Shown: positions 20,720-31,905 of the stretch, one piece after another
Numbering within the stretch: position 1 is the stretch's first letter
Layout: every line of letters starts with the position of its first letter
Source: Haemaphysalis longicornis
Lineage: Eukaryota; Arthropoda; Arachnida; Ixodida; Ixodidae
Reading direction: 5' to 3'
NCBI GenBank assembly: GCA_013339765.2
Contig: CM023454.1
Coordinates: forward strand, 56,687,826-56,751,825
DNA length: 64,000 nt
Translations under genes and position numbers: made by a program
Notes under the pieces: model-generated
Told to the model about the DNA's origin: nothing
Databases searched by the model: none
What the model saw: only the letters and a program-made list of their open reading frames with translations

Positions 20720-23120
20720 GTCCTTTATGGTCTTTCATAACTGTAAAGAGTCAGCAAAAATCTCTTCATATAGCAAGGCACCCTTTCGCAGAGGCCTAGT
20801 AATTTTTTTATGTGAAAGACCATGGATGGCATAGGCTATTACAATTTTGTTACCGCTTTCCTTTTTTTGCGAGGACAGTACCCAGGCCTATGTAACTTGC
20901 GTCTGTATGCATTTCTGTTTCTCCGCTTTCGTTGAATTATGCGAGGCCTGGCTGGCTTTTCAGGCGTCGTTGTAGCTTTTGTAATGGTTTCTCTTGGGCA
21001 TCATCCCTGAAATTAGGCGTGCTTTCTTTTTTTCAGTGCGATTGGGGATCTGTAATGCATGCGAATGTTGTGACGAAGCGCTGCTACTACACTGAGAGTC
21101 AGAGGAATCTTCGCACGCCTGTCTGGTAAATCGTGCTGGCGAAGATTGCAATGTAAGACGTTTTAGCTGACACACCGAGACCAACGTAGGCGTACAAAAT
21201 GGCGCAAAAACTTTGATTACTCATACGAAGAGGGGCACTTCTCTGGTTTCAGAACTAATCCCAATGTGCGGATTGCCCCACGTACGGCCCCTAACTCGCA
21301 AGTTTCTCGTCCATGCTCTAGGTGAATAGGACGACATCGGCGAGCTATACGATGCAGTTGTGGCACTTTCCCAAGCAGCACAAGCATGTAAGGCTAAGCA
21401 TGAGATGTCCATATCTGTCCGGGTAATTTCTGCTCTGCCTTTGCTCCATCAGAGTGTAAAGCCCACAATCAAAAGTGGCCTTGCCCGTATGGTGAAAGTT
21501 CCCTGGAGTAAGCTGAACGTCTGCTCACTTTTGACCAAAGCATCGCTAAGGGGCCAACAACCGCCGTTGGGCCACCAGACTTTGCCGTCGTCTTGCCGTT
21601 CTTTTGTTGGCCGGTGGCCGTGCAACCACTAACAACACATGGGCGTTCAACTTTTACATACGACGACTATTCATTCTTGTTTCGTGGTCAGCTGTTGAAC
21701 CACAGCCACTAAGCCATAGTTGAACTTAAGCCATGCAGCATACTCGTCTGGCCGTTCTATTGCAAGAGGAATATTACTTGTGGTGCTGCAGCTTTTATCC
21801 ACCCCTAGAATTGGTGTAGTCGAGCTGTTTTTACAGACAAGTGCAGAATATATAACCTCGTAACAGCAATCATTCCTGCTTTTAGGGAACCAAAATTGAG
21901 TAAATACAAAAACTATTGATCACAAATTGTGCTGGCAGATTTATTTTCTCAATTGCTACTCCTATAGTGATGCGGCTTCCATTTGATGCAACCACTAGTG
22001 TGGCCAGGGACAGAGTTCCAATGGAAACGGCATCTGCCATGCTCAGGAGAATTTGCAGCACAAAACAAAAAGAAAAAAAAGGACAAGTTACAACTCTGCA
22101 CAGCTCACACTGTCACCAAACTGAGAAAGGCTGTTAGAGGCACCTACAGATATTTACACTGCTAATGTGCAAGGTATCTTGCTTTAAAGGGACCCTAACA
22201 CTCTTGGAGCAGTGGAAGTAAACCTGCACGACGTTTATACTACACTGCCAGGAATACCTGAGCCAAATATTACACGTGCACGTGAAGCGGTGGCCGCGCA
22301 AATCACTCTGAATGATGCGGAAAACCAACCGCACTCTCTTCGATTTTGTGCATTATGCAACACTGAAATGGCCTAAGCAACGTCAATACGTCCATGGCTG
22401 TCCTATTTGCTGTCTCTGGTCAACTTGGCGGCTTATTTCTTGCATTTTCTGTTTATCGGCGCTGTGTACCAACCTCTTCTAAGCGTGAACCTGTACCTGG
22501 AGTTTTGGGGGTTTTGTTGTGTTTTGAGTGCACAAGGAGTTTAAGTGACTGAATAAATAGTCCCCGTTAAACGAGATAACTTGACAACAAACGCTCATTA
22601 CTGTAAAAACGCCCTACCAGACTGTTAACGAGCTTTTGAGTAGGCAGCGATGTCTGCTTTTTTGTGGCACCAGACGGGAAATAAACCCCTCTACGTTGCA
22701 GAGAAAAGAAAAATAATCTCCCGGCCTGTGATGTAGCTAAGGCCCCCAAAAGAACATCATGAGTACACCCCACTCAAGGTGAGAGCGCAAAGCTTTCGCG
22801 AGTTCAGCCTAGGTGTTCCTGAACTACAAATTGGTTAGAAAAAAGAAATAGTTTCCGAAGAAACAGAACCTGAGAAAGGATCAGGAAAAGTTTTCAGCTA
22901 GGAATCAGATAAAAATGAAAATGGAATTGAAATTTTAAAGCTAAGATTTTTAAACCCATTTTACCTATATTTTCAAGGGAAGTTTTACCTCCGAAAAGTC
23001 GAGCAGTCCGACGTTATGTTCTGCCTTGTTCAAAGTGTCCCAGCTATCGAAGTCACACAATAGTTCGGCACAAGCTCGCCTAATTAATCCGGACAATCAC
23101 CATTTATCATGCACTCAATA
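20720..23120. other. No gene recognised
   Basis: Contains an AAAGGGACCCTAACAC word near 22186, which resembles the start of an AAAGGGACCCT-type dispersed repeat seen often in ticks, but no second boundary can be placed. Otherwise only short ORFs without motifs. Confidence 0.35.
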
Positions 23121-23129
23121 CAGGGATGC

Positions 23130-23940
23130 ATTGCCCTAGTCCCATCAGAGCACTAATGCAGCCTTTGTCGTTAACACGCAAGGCTCAGAACTGGCAGCAG
23201 CGACCGCTCTCACCACTGCCATCGAGGCCGATGAGGCGTGCACTGTCGCCCTTGCTGCAGCAACTGGCGAAAAATTTCTCGCTCTTAAAACGTATTCAAA
23301 ACCACCTGCAGAAATTTTCTAATTTCTCGTATCTCTCACGCCGCACTGCAGTTTGTTTGTGAAGTTAAAAGACTTGCAGAATTTAATGTCAGCTGGTCAC
23401 CCGGCTAACAGTTCCTTTAGGGCAACGAGGCCGCACACGCCGCTGCCCTCCCTCCTACACATCGGGCCGTTACCTCAAATGGAGAAAACAACGACCGAAC
23501 TGCCTCAGAGGGAGCACCACTTCACACTCGAAATCTTACCCTCGAAATCTTACCCCTACAAAACGGCCCGCTGCCGCTTCCCACCACCTCAATCACAATA
23601 ACAAGCCACGAAGAAACCACTTTCCGGCGGCTGCACACCAATTCGTATAGCCATAACACCCCACTACACGCTATGTACCCACCCAATACCCTGCCACCTG
23701 CAACTTCTGCCCTGTTGTTAGCACCATATACCACGTGGTAACGGAGTGCCTATAGACCCACACTCTACCCCACTGCAGCTTACCCATCCTATGAGCAGTG
23801 GGTGGAGCGTGTCTCCAGTTCCGAGCTCTCGGCCCAGCGCCGACTGGTAGAACGGGCCCGGATGGCCAGCCAGCTCCATGGAATCTTAGAATAAGGCTAC
23901 CTCTAGATGGGTAGAGGCCCTTAGAACACCCTCCTACTCA
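23130..23940 (+). pseudogene. I/R1-group LINE 3' fragment (RNase H and C-terminal zinc motif)
   Basis: AAFVVNTQGSELAAATALTT and AIEADEACTVALAAATG (about 23158-23265) resemble the body of the RNase H domain that I-group LINEs carry after the RT. Near 23700-23760 a frame gives CNFCPVVSTIYHVVTEC, a Cys-x2-Cys...His...Cys motif typical of the C-terminus of these polyproteins. It is followed by EQWVERVSSSELSAQRRLVE and RARMAS (about 23800-23875), a recurrent tail in tick LINEs. Stops and frameshifts separate the pieces. RT and endonuclease are absent. Confidence 0.55.
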
Positions 23941-24439
23941 TTACTACTAAAAGTCTCGTGTCTCTCTCTTAGCAGAAACTATATTTTTAAAATGTCCGCT
24001 CTCGCTTTAATAAAAAAATGCTTAAACACTGTTGCAGTTTTGTCGTGTGGTGTCGTTTCATATTATTGTGCAATATGTTACTTCCGCCATTCGACGGTGT
24101 CCAAACGCTTCTGTAGTTCGCAGCAGAGAATTTTTGTATAATCAGATAATGTATTGCACGGAAGCATTCTTGCTGTAACTATTGTTTCTGTGCTATACAC
24201 GCCGAATTTGAAAAAAAATAATCGCTTGTCTTCAGTGTAGAGTTGCTTCAAGACAAGTTTGACACAAGCAGATACGGGGCCTCGACAGGCGTCTCGAACG
24301 CCTCTTGCCCCGTTCACTTCGACAGAATATGAAAATTGAAATGTACCGTGTTATGTACGTGTATCATGACAGAAATAACAAATGAAAAAAACAAACAGAA
24401 AAAAAAACTTCCCGGTATATTTTCTTCTATTTAGAATAT

Positions 24440-24695
24440 ACGGCCAGAATGTGGTTTAAAAACCATGAAAGCTCCGTTACCGAAAGGACTCTATTTTTGA
24501 GCGACTTGCTCAAAACATTCGCCACCGTCGTGCGGAAAGAACGGCCCACCTTTCTCTCACATACGGCAACGCAATACCCCAAACGAAAAGCTCGTGCTCT
24601 TCGTCGAGAGGATGAAGCAACTATTTCGCCTCACGGACACCGAAATGATGGAAGAAAAGAAGTTACGTATTTTAATGCGCGCTGTGAAGGAAGAT
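24440..24695 (+). pseudogene. LTR-retrotransposon gag, 5' piece (split by a LINE)
   Basis: WFKNHESSVTERTLFLSDLL and KTFATVV in one frame, then FVERMKQLFRLTDTEMMEEK and KLRILMRAVKED in another, form the capsid region of a Ty3/gypsy-type gag (Trp-x-x-x-His-Glu-Ser, then Glu-Glu-Lys-Lys...Leu-Met-Arg). A frameshift lies near 24560. The gag text stops at 24695, and LINE text begins at the next codon. The rest of the gag resumes at 25514. Confidence 0.5.
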
Positions 24696-25512
24696 CGCTA
24701 TCCTGGACCACCCACATCGTTTCGATCTGCTCTAGAGCATCCCATACCCGCGGTTACCTTTGACGCAAACTCCAGTGCGTATCCGCCGACGTAAAAAATC
24801 TAGGTTTAATCACCTTCGTATGACCTAAACTTGAACATGCTTCAGCAATCTTGCATCCTTCCCAAGCCTACCTACCAAAAAAATTAGAGTCTATCCAAAA
24901 TCGCGCAGCTTCCTTCATATCTTCGCAGACTCACACAAAACCAGCGTTACCGCGTTAGAACACTCTCTTTCCCTCACAACTTTTGAATCCTGCCTCCTGA
25001 TCACCCGTGTATGCCTTCTTCACCACTTCTACTATCACCCACGCTTAAGACAGGAATTGCTCCAATCTGCGCACAGAACCTCATCGGGCATAAATCACAG
25101 TAAACCCAAAGCACGTATAAAAAGCCGCAGGTAAGCATTGATCAACTCGTTTTAAATAATCAAATAACGCTCGGGAATGTCTTACCGGATGACTCCGGTT
25201 CATGATCCGACAGTGAAACAATCCGCGCAAAGCTGAGAGAACATGTTTTCAAGCATCTTTCCTGATAATTTCAACTACTCTGTGTTTAGCGCTAATAGTT
25301 TTTAGAATTGTACTTAGCTTTGTTTTGCAATTGTATAACATATAAACATCGTTTATTCTTTTTTATTTTTTCTAGTTACGTTCATGTGATTCCTGGTTAC
25401 TGTCTCCTGTGTGTACTTTTTTGTCTTTGTTCTTTAAACATTGTAACCTATCTTGTCACATGTCCCCCCTTATGTAACGCCTTCGGGCCGTGAGTGTGAA
25501 TAAATAAAATGA
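24696..25512 (+). mobile_element. CR1-like LINE, 5'-truncated, inserted in a gag
   Basis: About 0.8 kb. LSWTTHIVSICSRASHTRGY (about 24700-24760) and KLESIQNRAASFIS (about 24880-24925) are the RT-thumb blocks of CR1-group ORF2, with many stops. The 3' end is a compact hairpin, ACGCC-TTCG-GGCCGT (25477-25491, a TTCG loop), followed by GAATAAATAAA. The gag flanks on both sides mark the ends at about 24696 and 25512. I cannot identify a clean target duplication. Confidence 0.65.
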
Positions 25513-25513
25513 T

Positions 25514-25870
25514 ATGAAACTGTTTTCTGGACTTGTCCCCAATTCGCCCAAAACCGTCAATGAATTTGTGAACAAAGCCAGCAAATCTGAGAAGGCCCTA
25601 AAGATGCGGGCTAAGCAGTATGTCTGCAACTTTGTTGGCCTGGCTAATGCGAACTACCTCGGCAGCATGTGGATCCTGGCAGACAGCCTACGCGACTATC
25701 CGCATTGTATTGAGGGAGGAGCTGCGGATACTTCTCCTAACGCCACCGCAACCCCAGCTCACATCCCTTACCGACGTCATTAGGGAAAAAGTGCCGTAAG
25801 CGCTTGGAACTTCAATGACGCTACAATCACCCCGAGATCCGCAAGCCATGGCCGAAGTGGCTGTCTGTCC
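25514..25870 (+). pseudogene. LTR-retrotransposon gag, 3' piece
   Basis: LFSGLVPNSPKTVNEFVNKA and KSEKALKMRAKQY continue the capsid text that was interrupted at 24695. Farther on, in another frame, AIRIVLREELRILLL and SLTDVIREKVP (about 25697-25795) form the Arg-Glu-Glu-Leu helix seen before the zinc knuckle of such gags. No zinc knuckle, protease or pol follows, and no LTR is seen near it. Confidence 0.5.
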
Positions 25871-28758
25871 ATCGACCTGCACCCTATCACCCCGAGGTTC
25901 CATACCGTCATCTGTTATTTAGAATTTCGTAAGAAAAACAAACCGGAAAGCGAATGTGCCTTCGGGCTATAAAATCAATAAAGTGTTTCAATTTGGTAAA
26001 TCACTGTGCCGTTGGGAGTCTTCCTCCTACAACACAAGTGAAACAGGCATAAAATTATTGGCGGTTTGGCAATATTTGTGATGTGCACGTGTACATATTT
26101 GCATATGTGTAAGGATACTTAGTGATTGATGGACTTTTTACAAGCATAAATGTCAGGGTTCTTTTGTAAGTAGGCTAAGCAACATTTGTCGCACACGACG
26201 TACACACTTCGCAAGGTGGTAATGCGGAAAGCGCTCTACGGAACCCGAAAACCCATGATCGTCCGGAAGTGGACCACTTCTATAGCTTTTAAAAGGTTCA
26301 TATACAACACTCCCACTGTATAATCTGTACTTTAGGAAGCTGCAGAAAACCGCAGCACAAGCACAGCTTTTTTGTCAGCACAATACCAGTTATATGACAG
26401 AGGTTCATACATTTTAAAATGTTTGAGCACTTTCAAGATGTTTTATGTTCGCAGTAAAGGGTAATCTTTTGCAAATACCACGCCCACAGATTTCTGCCCT
26501 CTTATGAAATAAATTATTGCTGCATTCAGATCAATTTGTCAATCTGGCCCCCAACCCACGTTTTTTTGGTGGTCGCTGGGTTCAGCAAAAAACTGCTTTT
26601 TGTCGGCCAAGTAAGCTAGTTTGTGAACACCGGGGTGGAATTGTTGCTTGTGAACTCACTAGTTACATAGTTGAAAAATATGAAAACTGAGGCTACACAA
26701 AAGTAAGGAAAATTTCTTGGTGGCAAAATATTTCGAAGCGAGTTCGTTCGAGCATTAGGCAATCGGTAGCCTAAAAGTTTGCGCTTAGGCAAGTCAGATT
26801 CTCCACATTAGCCGTTGAAAGTGCTTGCTTGAATAGGGTGGGAAGTAGTCGTTAACACAAGCAGACAACAAAGGCGTTCAGCTTGTCGCCAAAAACTCAA
26901 TGACTTTAGGTCATTAAAGATCCACTAGCTCGTAATCGTGTCATGAACAGTCACGAGTTTCAGAACTATTTGTGAGCGAAGGCATCGTTGGTGAATGACA
27001 CAAGGGTCACGGGATGGTAGTTTACATTTTACTAGGGTCATAGTTTACAAGGGTCACAAGATCATAGTTTACAATTTACAAGGGTAGTTTACAAGGGTCA
27101 CAGAATGATAGTATCGACCCGCTTTAAGCCACCTTAGCAGTACTCATGAAGACAAGTTAACTCTGAAAACTATACCATATTCTGTTGATTATGTTATCGA
27201 GCAGATTGCAATGGCAATTGGTCTGGGCGATGTAAAGATAATTTTCAAATGAGGACTGGTAATTATTCAGAAAAGCCACCACCATGGGCTTTCTACCGGA
27301 ATTCAAATTAGGTGCAGGCAACCAAACAGTGACATAGACACGAACCACGCAAGCTACTTCCAAGAACAAAGATATTTGCAGTGAACTTGTGCTTAGCAAA
27401 GATTTTTGAGAATATACAAGCGCCGAAAAAGACGTAAAGAAAGTAACGTGCGCGGGAGATTGACGGCCAATCCATTGCAGCATTGTCAGTTAAGCAATTA
27501 TCTATGATTCAGGTTATAATTTCTCGTACATTGAACCTTTAAAAAACAATGAAGATCAAGGCAGTTTATTTTATTCTAGTGATAAAACGGTGAAGCGGCC
27601 ACCAAATCAAGTCAAAATGCCTGCGTGGCATTATACAGAGAACATATTAAGAAATCAAGGCATAAAATAAATATATACTATATAAAAACTATCCTCTAGC
27701 ACTACTTGCATTCAGCTGTCCTGGTACCATAAAAATTCACACAATCATTTATTGTATTTCCTCTCACATGATATTTTGTGCATTGACCTTTGATGTAGCC
27801 TGCGTATTTTATTTTGCACGCTGCGATTTTTGGAAGAGTTTTTTGCTGCCTTCAATCAAAGATATTTCATCCAAGTGTTTTTTAGCATGCGGTTCTATAT
27901 TTTACAAGCGTTATGCTTGTTCAAGCTTCCGGCATTTTTTAGGTAATATTTATTCCTTAATTAATTTGTTTGATTCAAATGGTGTTTTAAATGCATTATA
28001 TTTTATGGCGCACCCCAAGAGGCTCTACAAACCTCTGTACAGAGCTCTGAGTGCGAATGTTTGCAATTCAACATTATAGTGGAATTTTTTTGCGCTTCTA
28101 GCCCATACTGCACCTCTCTCCACAAATTTCGGATTATTTCCCGTTTCGCATTTTAGAAAGCGATTTAATGCAGATTTTTTCTAGGACGCAAGGTTCGCAT
28201 CTTTTTTATGGTCAATACAGCACTACTTGATTCTGTTCCTCCAATATTTTGGGGGTTGTGGAACTACATTAAAATGCACCATACAGGTCTCTCTGTTTCT
28301 TAGGAGCCCACTGTTCTGCACAGTGGGTGTACAAGCCTCAGCCATTACAGTTTGGGTTTTTTATCGGTTCATGCCGTGGATGAAATTAAAGTTTAGTTAA
28401 GAGTCAATGTGATCAGATATTTATTACGAGCATAATTAGAAAAGGATCAATCAATTGAATGCCCATGAGTTGAGTATTAGTGAGTGCACATTGAATACGA
28501 GTAAAGTGAGAACATAGTACAATTAAGTAAAGGGAGAAAAAGTTGATAGTTTTAGCCGTAGTACAAAATCTGCATAGCAAGCCTACACAGGCAGCAAACA
28601 GACCTTCTGAGAAAAGTAGGAGAATAATAACGCGAACGCTTTAAAACATTTTGTCCAATGCAACGGCCACCAAATTTTGTTTCAATACAATTATTCTTCA
28701 CACATTTAAAACATATACTGCCGAAGTTCAATAGAATAATAATAGGCACCCATTATAT
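25871..28758. other. No gene recognised; AT-rich intergenic DNA
   Basis: Short ORFs only (the longest are 103 and 108 codons, without motifs). A short repeated word block occurs at 27005-27112 and is listed separately. The region ends at the 5' LTR of the gypsy element. Confidence 0.5.
27005..27112. repeat. Short irregular tandem repeat (AGTTTACAAGGGTCAC words)
   Basis: The words ACAAGGGTCAC, AGTTTACA and ATGATAGT recur four to five times in about 108 bases with irregular spacing. Looks like slippage-generated local duplication; no coding potential. Confidence 0.65.
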
Positions 28759-29001
28759 TGTTACAGTGTTAGGTACAGGACAATCACTAGGTTGTCTGTT
28801 ACGTTAGTCGGCAGTCAATCGCCTGTGTAGGGTATGTTCCAGTGGAGCGGGATCCAGGGGGTATGCTGACACGTAGAAGAGGAGGGCGAAGAAGAGTTTT
28901 TTCCCGGCTCGCTGCTGACCGGAATCTGTGGTAGCACGTCTAGCCTGTGGCTCCGCACGACTTGTAAATAAACCCTTCATCCATTTGTTACGTCCGTAGC
29001 A
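28759..29001 (+). repeat. 5' LTR of the gypsy element
   Basis: Begins TGTTACAGTG and ends CCGTAGCA. AATAAA at 28967-28972 is a plausible polyadenylation signal. Differs from the 3' LTR at about six sites: G/A, A/C, T/C, C/T, A/C and the terminal G/A. Confidence 0.93.
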
Positions 29002-29020
29002 TCTGGTGGAGGTGCTGGGT
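29002..29020 (+). other. Putative primer-binding site
   Basis: TCTGGTGGAGGTGCTGGGT directly follows the 5' LTR. TGG, complementary to the tRNA CCA end, starts two bases in, as is usual for gypsy elements. I cannot name the tRNA. Confidence 0.5.
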
Positions 29021-29103
29021 AATTCGTCGTCCTGGAAGAGGCGGAACCACCCTATTTTCTACGCAGCAGGCGTGCTGCCGGGCTACCTCCGGAAGAAGCG
29101 ACA

Positions 29104-30308
29104 ATGCCAACGGGGCCGAAGGTGCCACCTCCTGTGGAAGGGTCGGTGTCTGGCCTCTTGAGAGAGAACCACGCAAGTTTAACGGAACTATCGAGGAAGA
29201 CGCCGAGGACTGGCTCAAGCACTACCAGCGAGTCAGCAAGTATAACAGGTGGGACGCTCGCTAACAGCTCGAGAACGTGGTCTTCTCCTTGGACCTTACT
29301 GCATTAATGTGGTATGACAATCATGAGCACAGATTTGATACATGGGACAGTTTCGTCAACGAATTCCGGGCGAGCTTCGGCGACACGGCTGCCCGAAAGA
29401 AGAAGGCAGAGCAGACTCTTGCGCAGAGAGCTCAAGTTCCGGGCGAAACTTGTACCACATATATTGAAGAAGTCCTCAAACTGTGCAGCCTCGTTAATCC
29501 TTCGATGCCAGACGAGGACAAAGTAGGTCACCTGCTTAAAGGTATCGCTTAGGATGTCTATAACTACCTCATAACTAAGGAAAACCTGGCGTCAGCTCTG
29601 GATGTAATTCGCCATTGCCGCGCGTTCGAAACCCTGAAAATGCGACGTATCACCCCTAAGTTTGGACGCCTGGCAAACGTGACTACTGTTGCCAGCGTGG
29701 ACGTCGGCTCGTCCCCTTCCGAGGACATAGCTTCGTTGGTGCGTCGCATCATTAGAGAAGAACTCGCACAGCAAGGTTTGTGTCGTGACAAAAGCTTTCA
29801 CCAGCGCGCTCTTCCTGAGCCAGTATTTCGTCAATGCACAGTTCAAGCCGTCCAGAGTCACTCTGAGGTGCCTTGGGTTCGAGCAGGGAATAGGAATGAG
29901 CGTACCGCTTACAATGAAGACCGTACCAGGCGTACAGCTTTCAGTCCTCCACCTTGGGAGTATGAAAATTACTTCGAGGAGCCAATCCGTTACGCACCTG
30001 TCGGCTACTCACGCCGTTCCTTAGGTCAACCGGTCGCATTCCGTGAACAGCGCACCTGCTTCAACTGTGGTATCCGCGGCCACATTTCCCGCTTTTGCCG
30101 TCGGCCTCCCCAGCATTACGAACCACCACCTCGACGGCCATACACAGATAACCAGACCAACGCACCCTTCCAGCGGTCGTTCCAGCCAACTGCAATGCGC
30201 AATAATTCCCCGTGTTCCGACAGGAGCTTCACTCCTCCTCCGACCACTCGACGGCCGCGATCTCCAACGCCACGCCGCCGAATGAGCTCACCACCCGAGG
30301 GAAACTAG
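29104..30308 (+). pseudogene. gag (capsid-nucleocapsid) with one frameshift and two stops
   Basis: An ATG at 29104 opens MPTGPKVPPPVEG; after about 20 codons the frame shifts (near 29165). The capsid region contains FDTWDSFVNEF and QVPGETCTTYIEEVLKLC. A TAA interrupts it at 29262-29264 and a TAG at 29550-29552. After the TAG the frame runs unbroken to 30308 with a CCHC zinc knuckle, CFNCGIRGHISRFC (30057-30098), and a Pro/Arg-rich tail. Gag assembles the particle and binds RNA. It overlaps the protease frame by about 97 bases in a -1 register, the usual gag-pol arrangement. Confidence 0.8.
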
Positions 30309-30970
30309 ATGCTGCGGCCGACGGGGGTGAGGTCGCGGGCCGGTCATTTTCGCCAATTCCCCTGCCCGTCGTTATGTCAAAGAACAAAGTGACTGTTTCT
30401 GTAGATGGTGTGAACACGGAAGCTTTGGTAGATACTGGAGCTGCGGTTTCAGTCATGAGTTTCGCTTTCAAAAACCGTCTTGGGCCAAAAGTTATGTTTT
30501 TCTGTGACCGAAAGATTCAGTATCGTGGAGTCGGAGGCGAGCGTTTGTTTCCAGTTGGAATCTGTTCAGCGACGGTTTTTCTTGGCGAAGATAGCTTTCG
30601 AACGGAGTTCATTGTTTTAGCCCAGGCAACTCATGACATATTGGGGATCGACTTTTTACGTGATTGCGGTCCGATGTTGGACTGCGGAACTGGCGAAATT
30701 TCGTTCCGAAACGAAACTCTACCTACTTATGTTGAAGAAGGGTGTAATGACACTAAAGGCCTGTTTTCTGTCACCGATGACGTCCTGCTACCTCCCATGA
30801 CGGCTATGTTTGTCTCTGTGAAGTCCGAAACATTTCTTCGAGGGAGCTACGAAGTTCTGGTGGAGGCGGATGCAACAAACGCAGTTAAGAAGAATGTGCT
30901 GATACCCCGTGCTTTCGTTGATTTCGTTGATGGGTGCAGCTGCGTTTGGACGGTGAACGCTTCCCAGTGA
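30212..30970 (+). CDS. pol N-terminal part: aspartic protease
   Basis: A 252-codon open frame, -1 relative to gag. After a Ser/Thr/Pro-rich overlap, the retropepsin core shows VDTGAAVSVMS with the catalytic DTGA at 30431-30442 (about residue 74), then a hydrophobic HDILGIDFL block, the family's second conserved strand. It would cut Gag-Pol in the particle. The frame ends at a TGA near 30970, and the next part of pol continues in another frame about ten bases later, so the protease is severed from RT. The active site looks intact. Confidence 0.8.
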   Translation: MFRQELHSSSDHSTAAISNATPPNELTTRGKLDAAADGGEVAGRSFSPIPLPVVMSKNKVTVSVDGVNTEALVDTGAAVSVMSFAFKNRLGPKVMFFCDRKIQYRGVGGERLFPVGICSATVFLGEDSFRTEFIVLAQATHDILGIDFLRDCGPMLDCGTGEISFRNETLPTYVEEGCNDTKGLFSVTDDVLLPPMTAMFVSVKSETFLRGSYEVLVEADATNAVKKNVLIPRAFVDFVDGCSCVWTVNASQ

Positions 30971-30980
30971 ACCCGTACTT

Positions 30981-31868
30981 TTGCCCCGTGGACTTAAACT
31001 CGCTCGTTCCGACGAAGACGTTGCCGTAACCATTCATGCGGTGAATAGGACGCAAGACGCGACTACCAACAGCACAGACTACACCACCCAGCTCAAGCGC
31101 ATGATAAATACCTCGCTTCCTTCTCATAAGCAGCAGGTGTTACTTGAGGTGCTTACCCGACATGCTGCGGTATTTGATTTTGCTCGGGATGACCACGAAA
31201 CTTCACTGCCGGCGTCACGCATGCAACATCGGATTATCACTGAGAATACGGCACCGATTCGTCAAAAGCCATACCGTGTGTCCCCTTCTGAGCGCAAGGT
31301 AACCGAACAGACGCAGGAGATGCTGAAAAAAAGGGGTAATCCGGGAGTCTTCAAGTCCGTGGGCCGCTCCTGTGATTCTTGTAAAGAAGAAAGATAACTC
31401 TTGGCGCTTTTGTGTAGATTATCGTCGACTCAATGCTGTGACAAAAAAAAAGATGTGTATCCGCTTCCGCGCATTGATGACGCCGTCCACTGCTTACATT
31501 CAGCGTCGTACTTTTCTTCGGTCGACCTTCGGTCGGGCTACTGGCAAATTCCAGTGCACCCATCCGACAAAGAGAAGACGGCCTTCGTGACGCCTGATGG
31601 GCTCTTTGAGTTCAATGTGATGCCTTTTGGATTATGTAATGCGCCCGCTACATTTGAGCGCTTTATGGACACCATTCTGCGTGGCTTAAAATGGGACATC
31701 TGCATGTGCTATCTCGACGATGTCATTATTTTCGGGAGGTCATTTGAAGAGCACAATAGCAGGCTTGCCATTGTCCTGGACCGCGTCGAGGAAGCGGGAT
31801 TGGTGTTGAACTCAAAAATGTCATTTCGGGGAGCGCCAAGCCCTCGTACTAGGTTTCCTCGTAGATAA
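30981..31868 (+). pseudogene. pol middle part: reverse transcriptase, frameshifted
   Basis: The region opens with the connector to RT (HKQQVLLEVLTRHAAVFDF; then APIRQKPYRVSPSERK). It shifts near an A/G run at 31326-31338, continues with VKKKDNSWRFCVDYRRLNA, and shifts again at the A9 run near 31441-31450. It then reads VDLRSGYWQIPV, FNVMPFGLCNAPATFERFMD and CYLDDVIIFG. The catalytic YLDD is at 31710-31721. A third shift near 31815-31820 breaks the frame before the thumb. Motif A, the PFGLCNAPATF block and motif C are all present, so the loss of function is by indels, two of them in homopolymers. Confidence 0.85.
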
Positions 31869-31905
31869 GGAAGACATCAGGCCGGATCCCAAGAAGATCT
31901 CCGCC

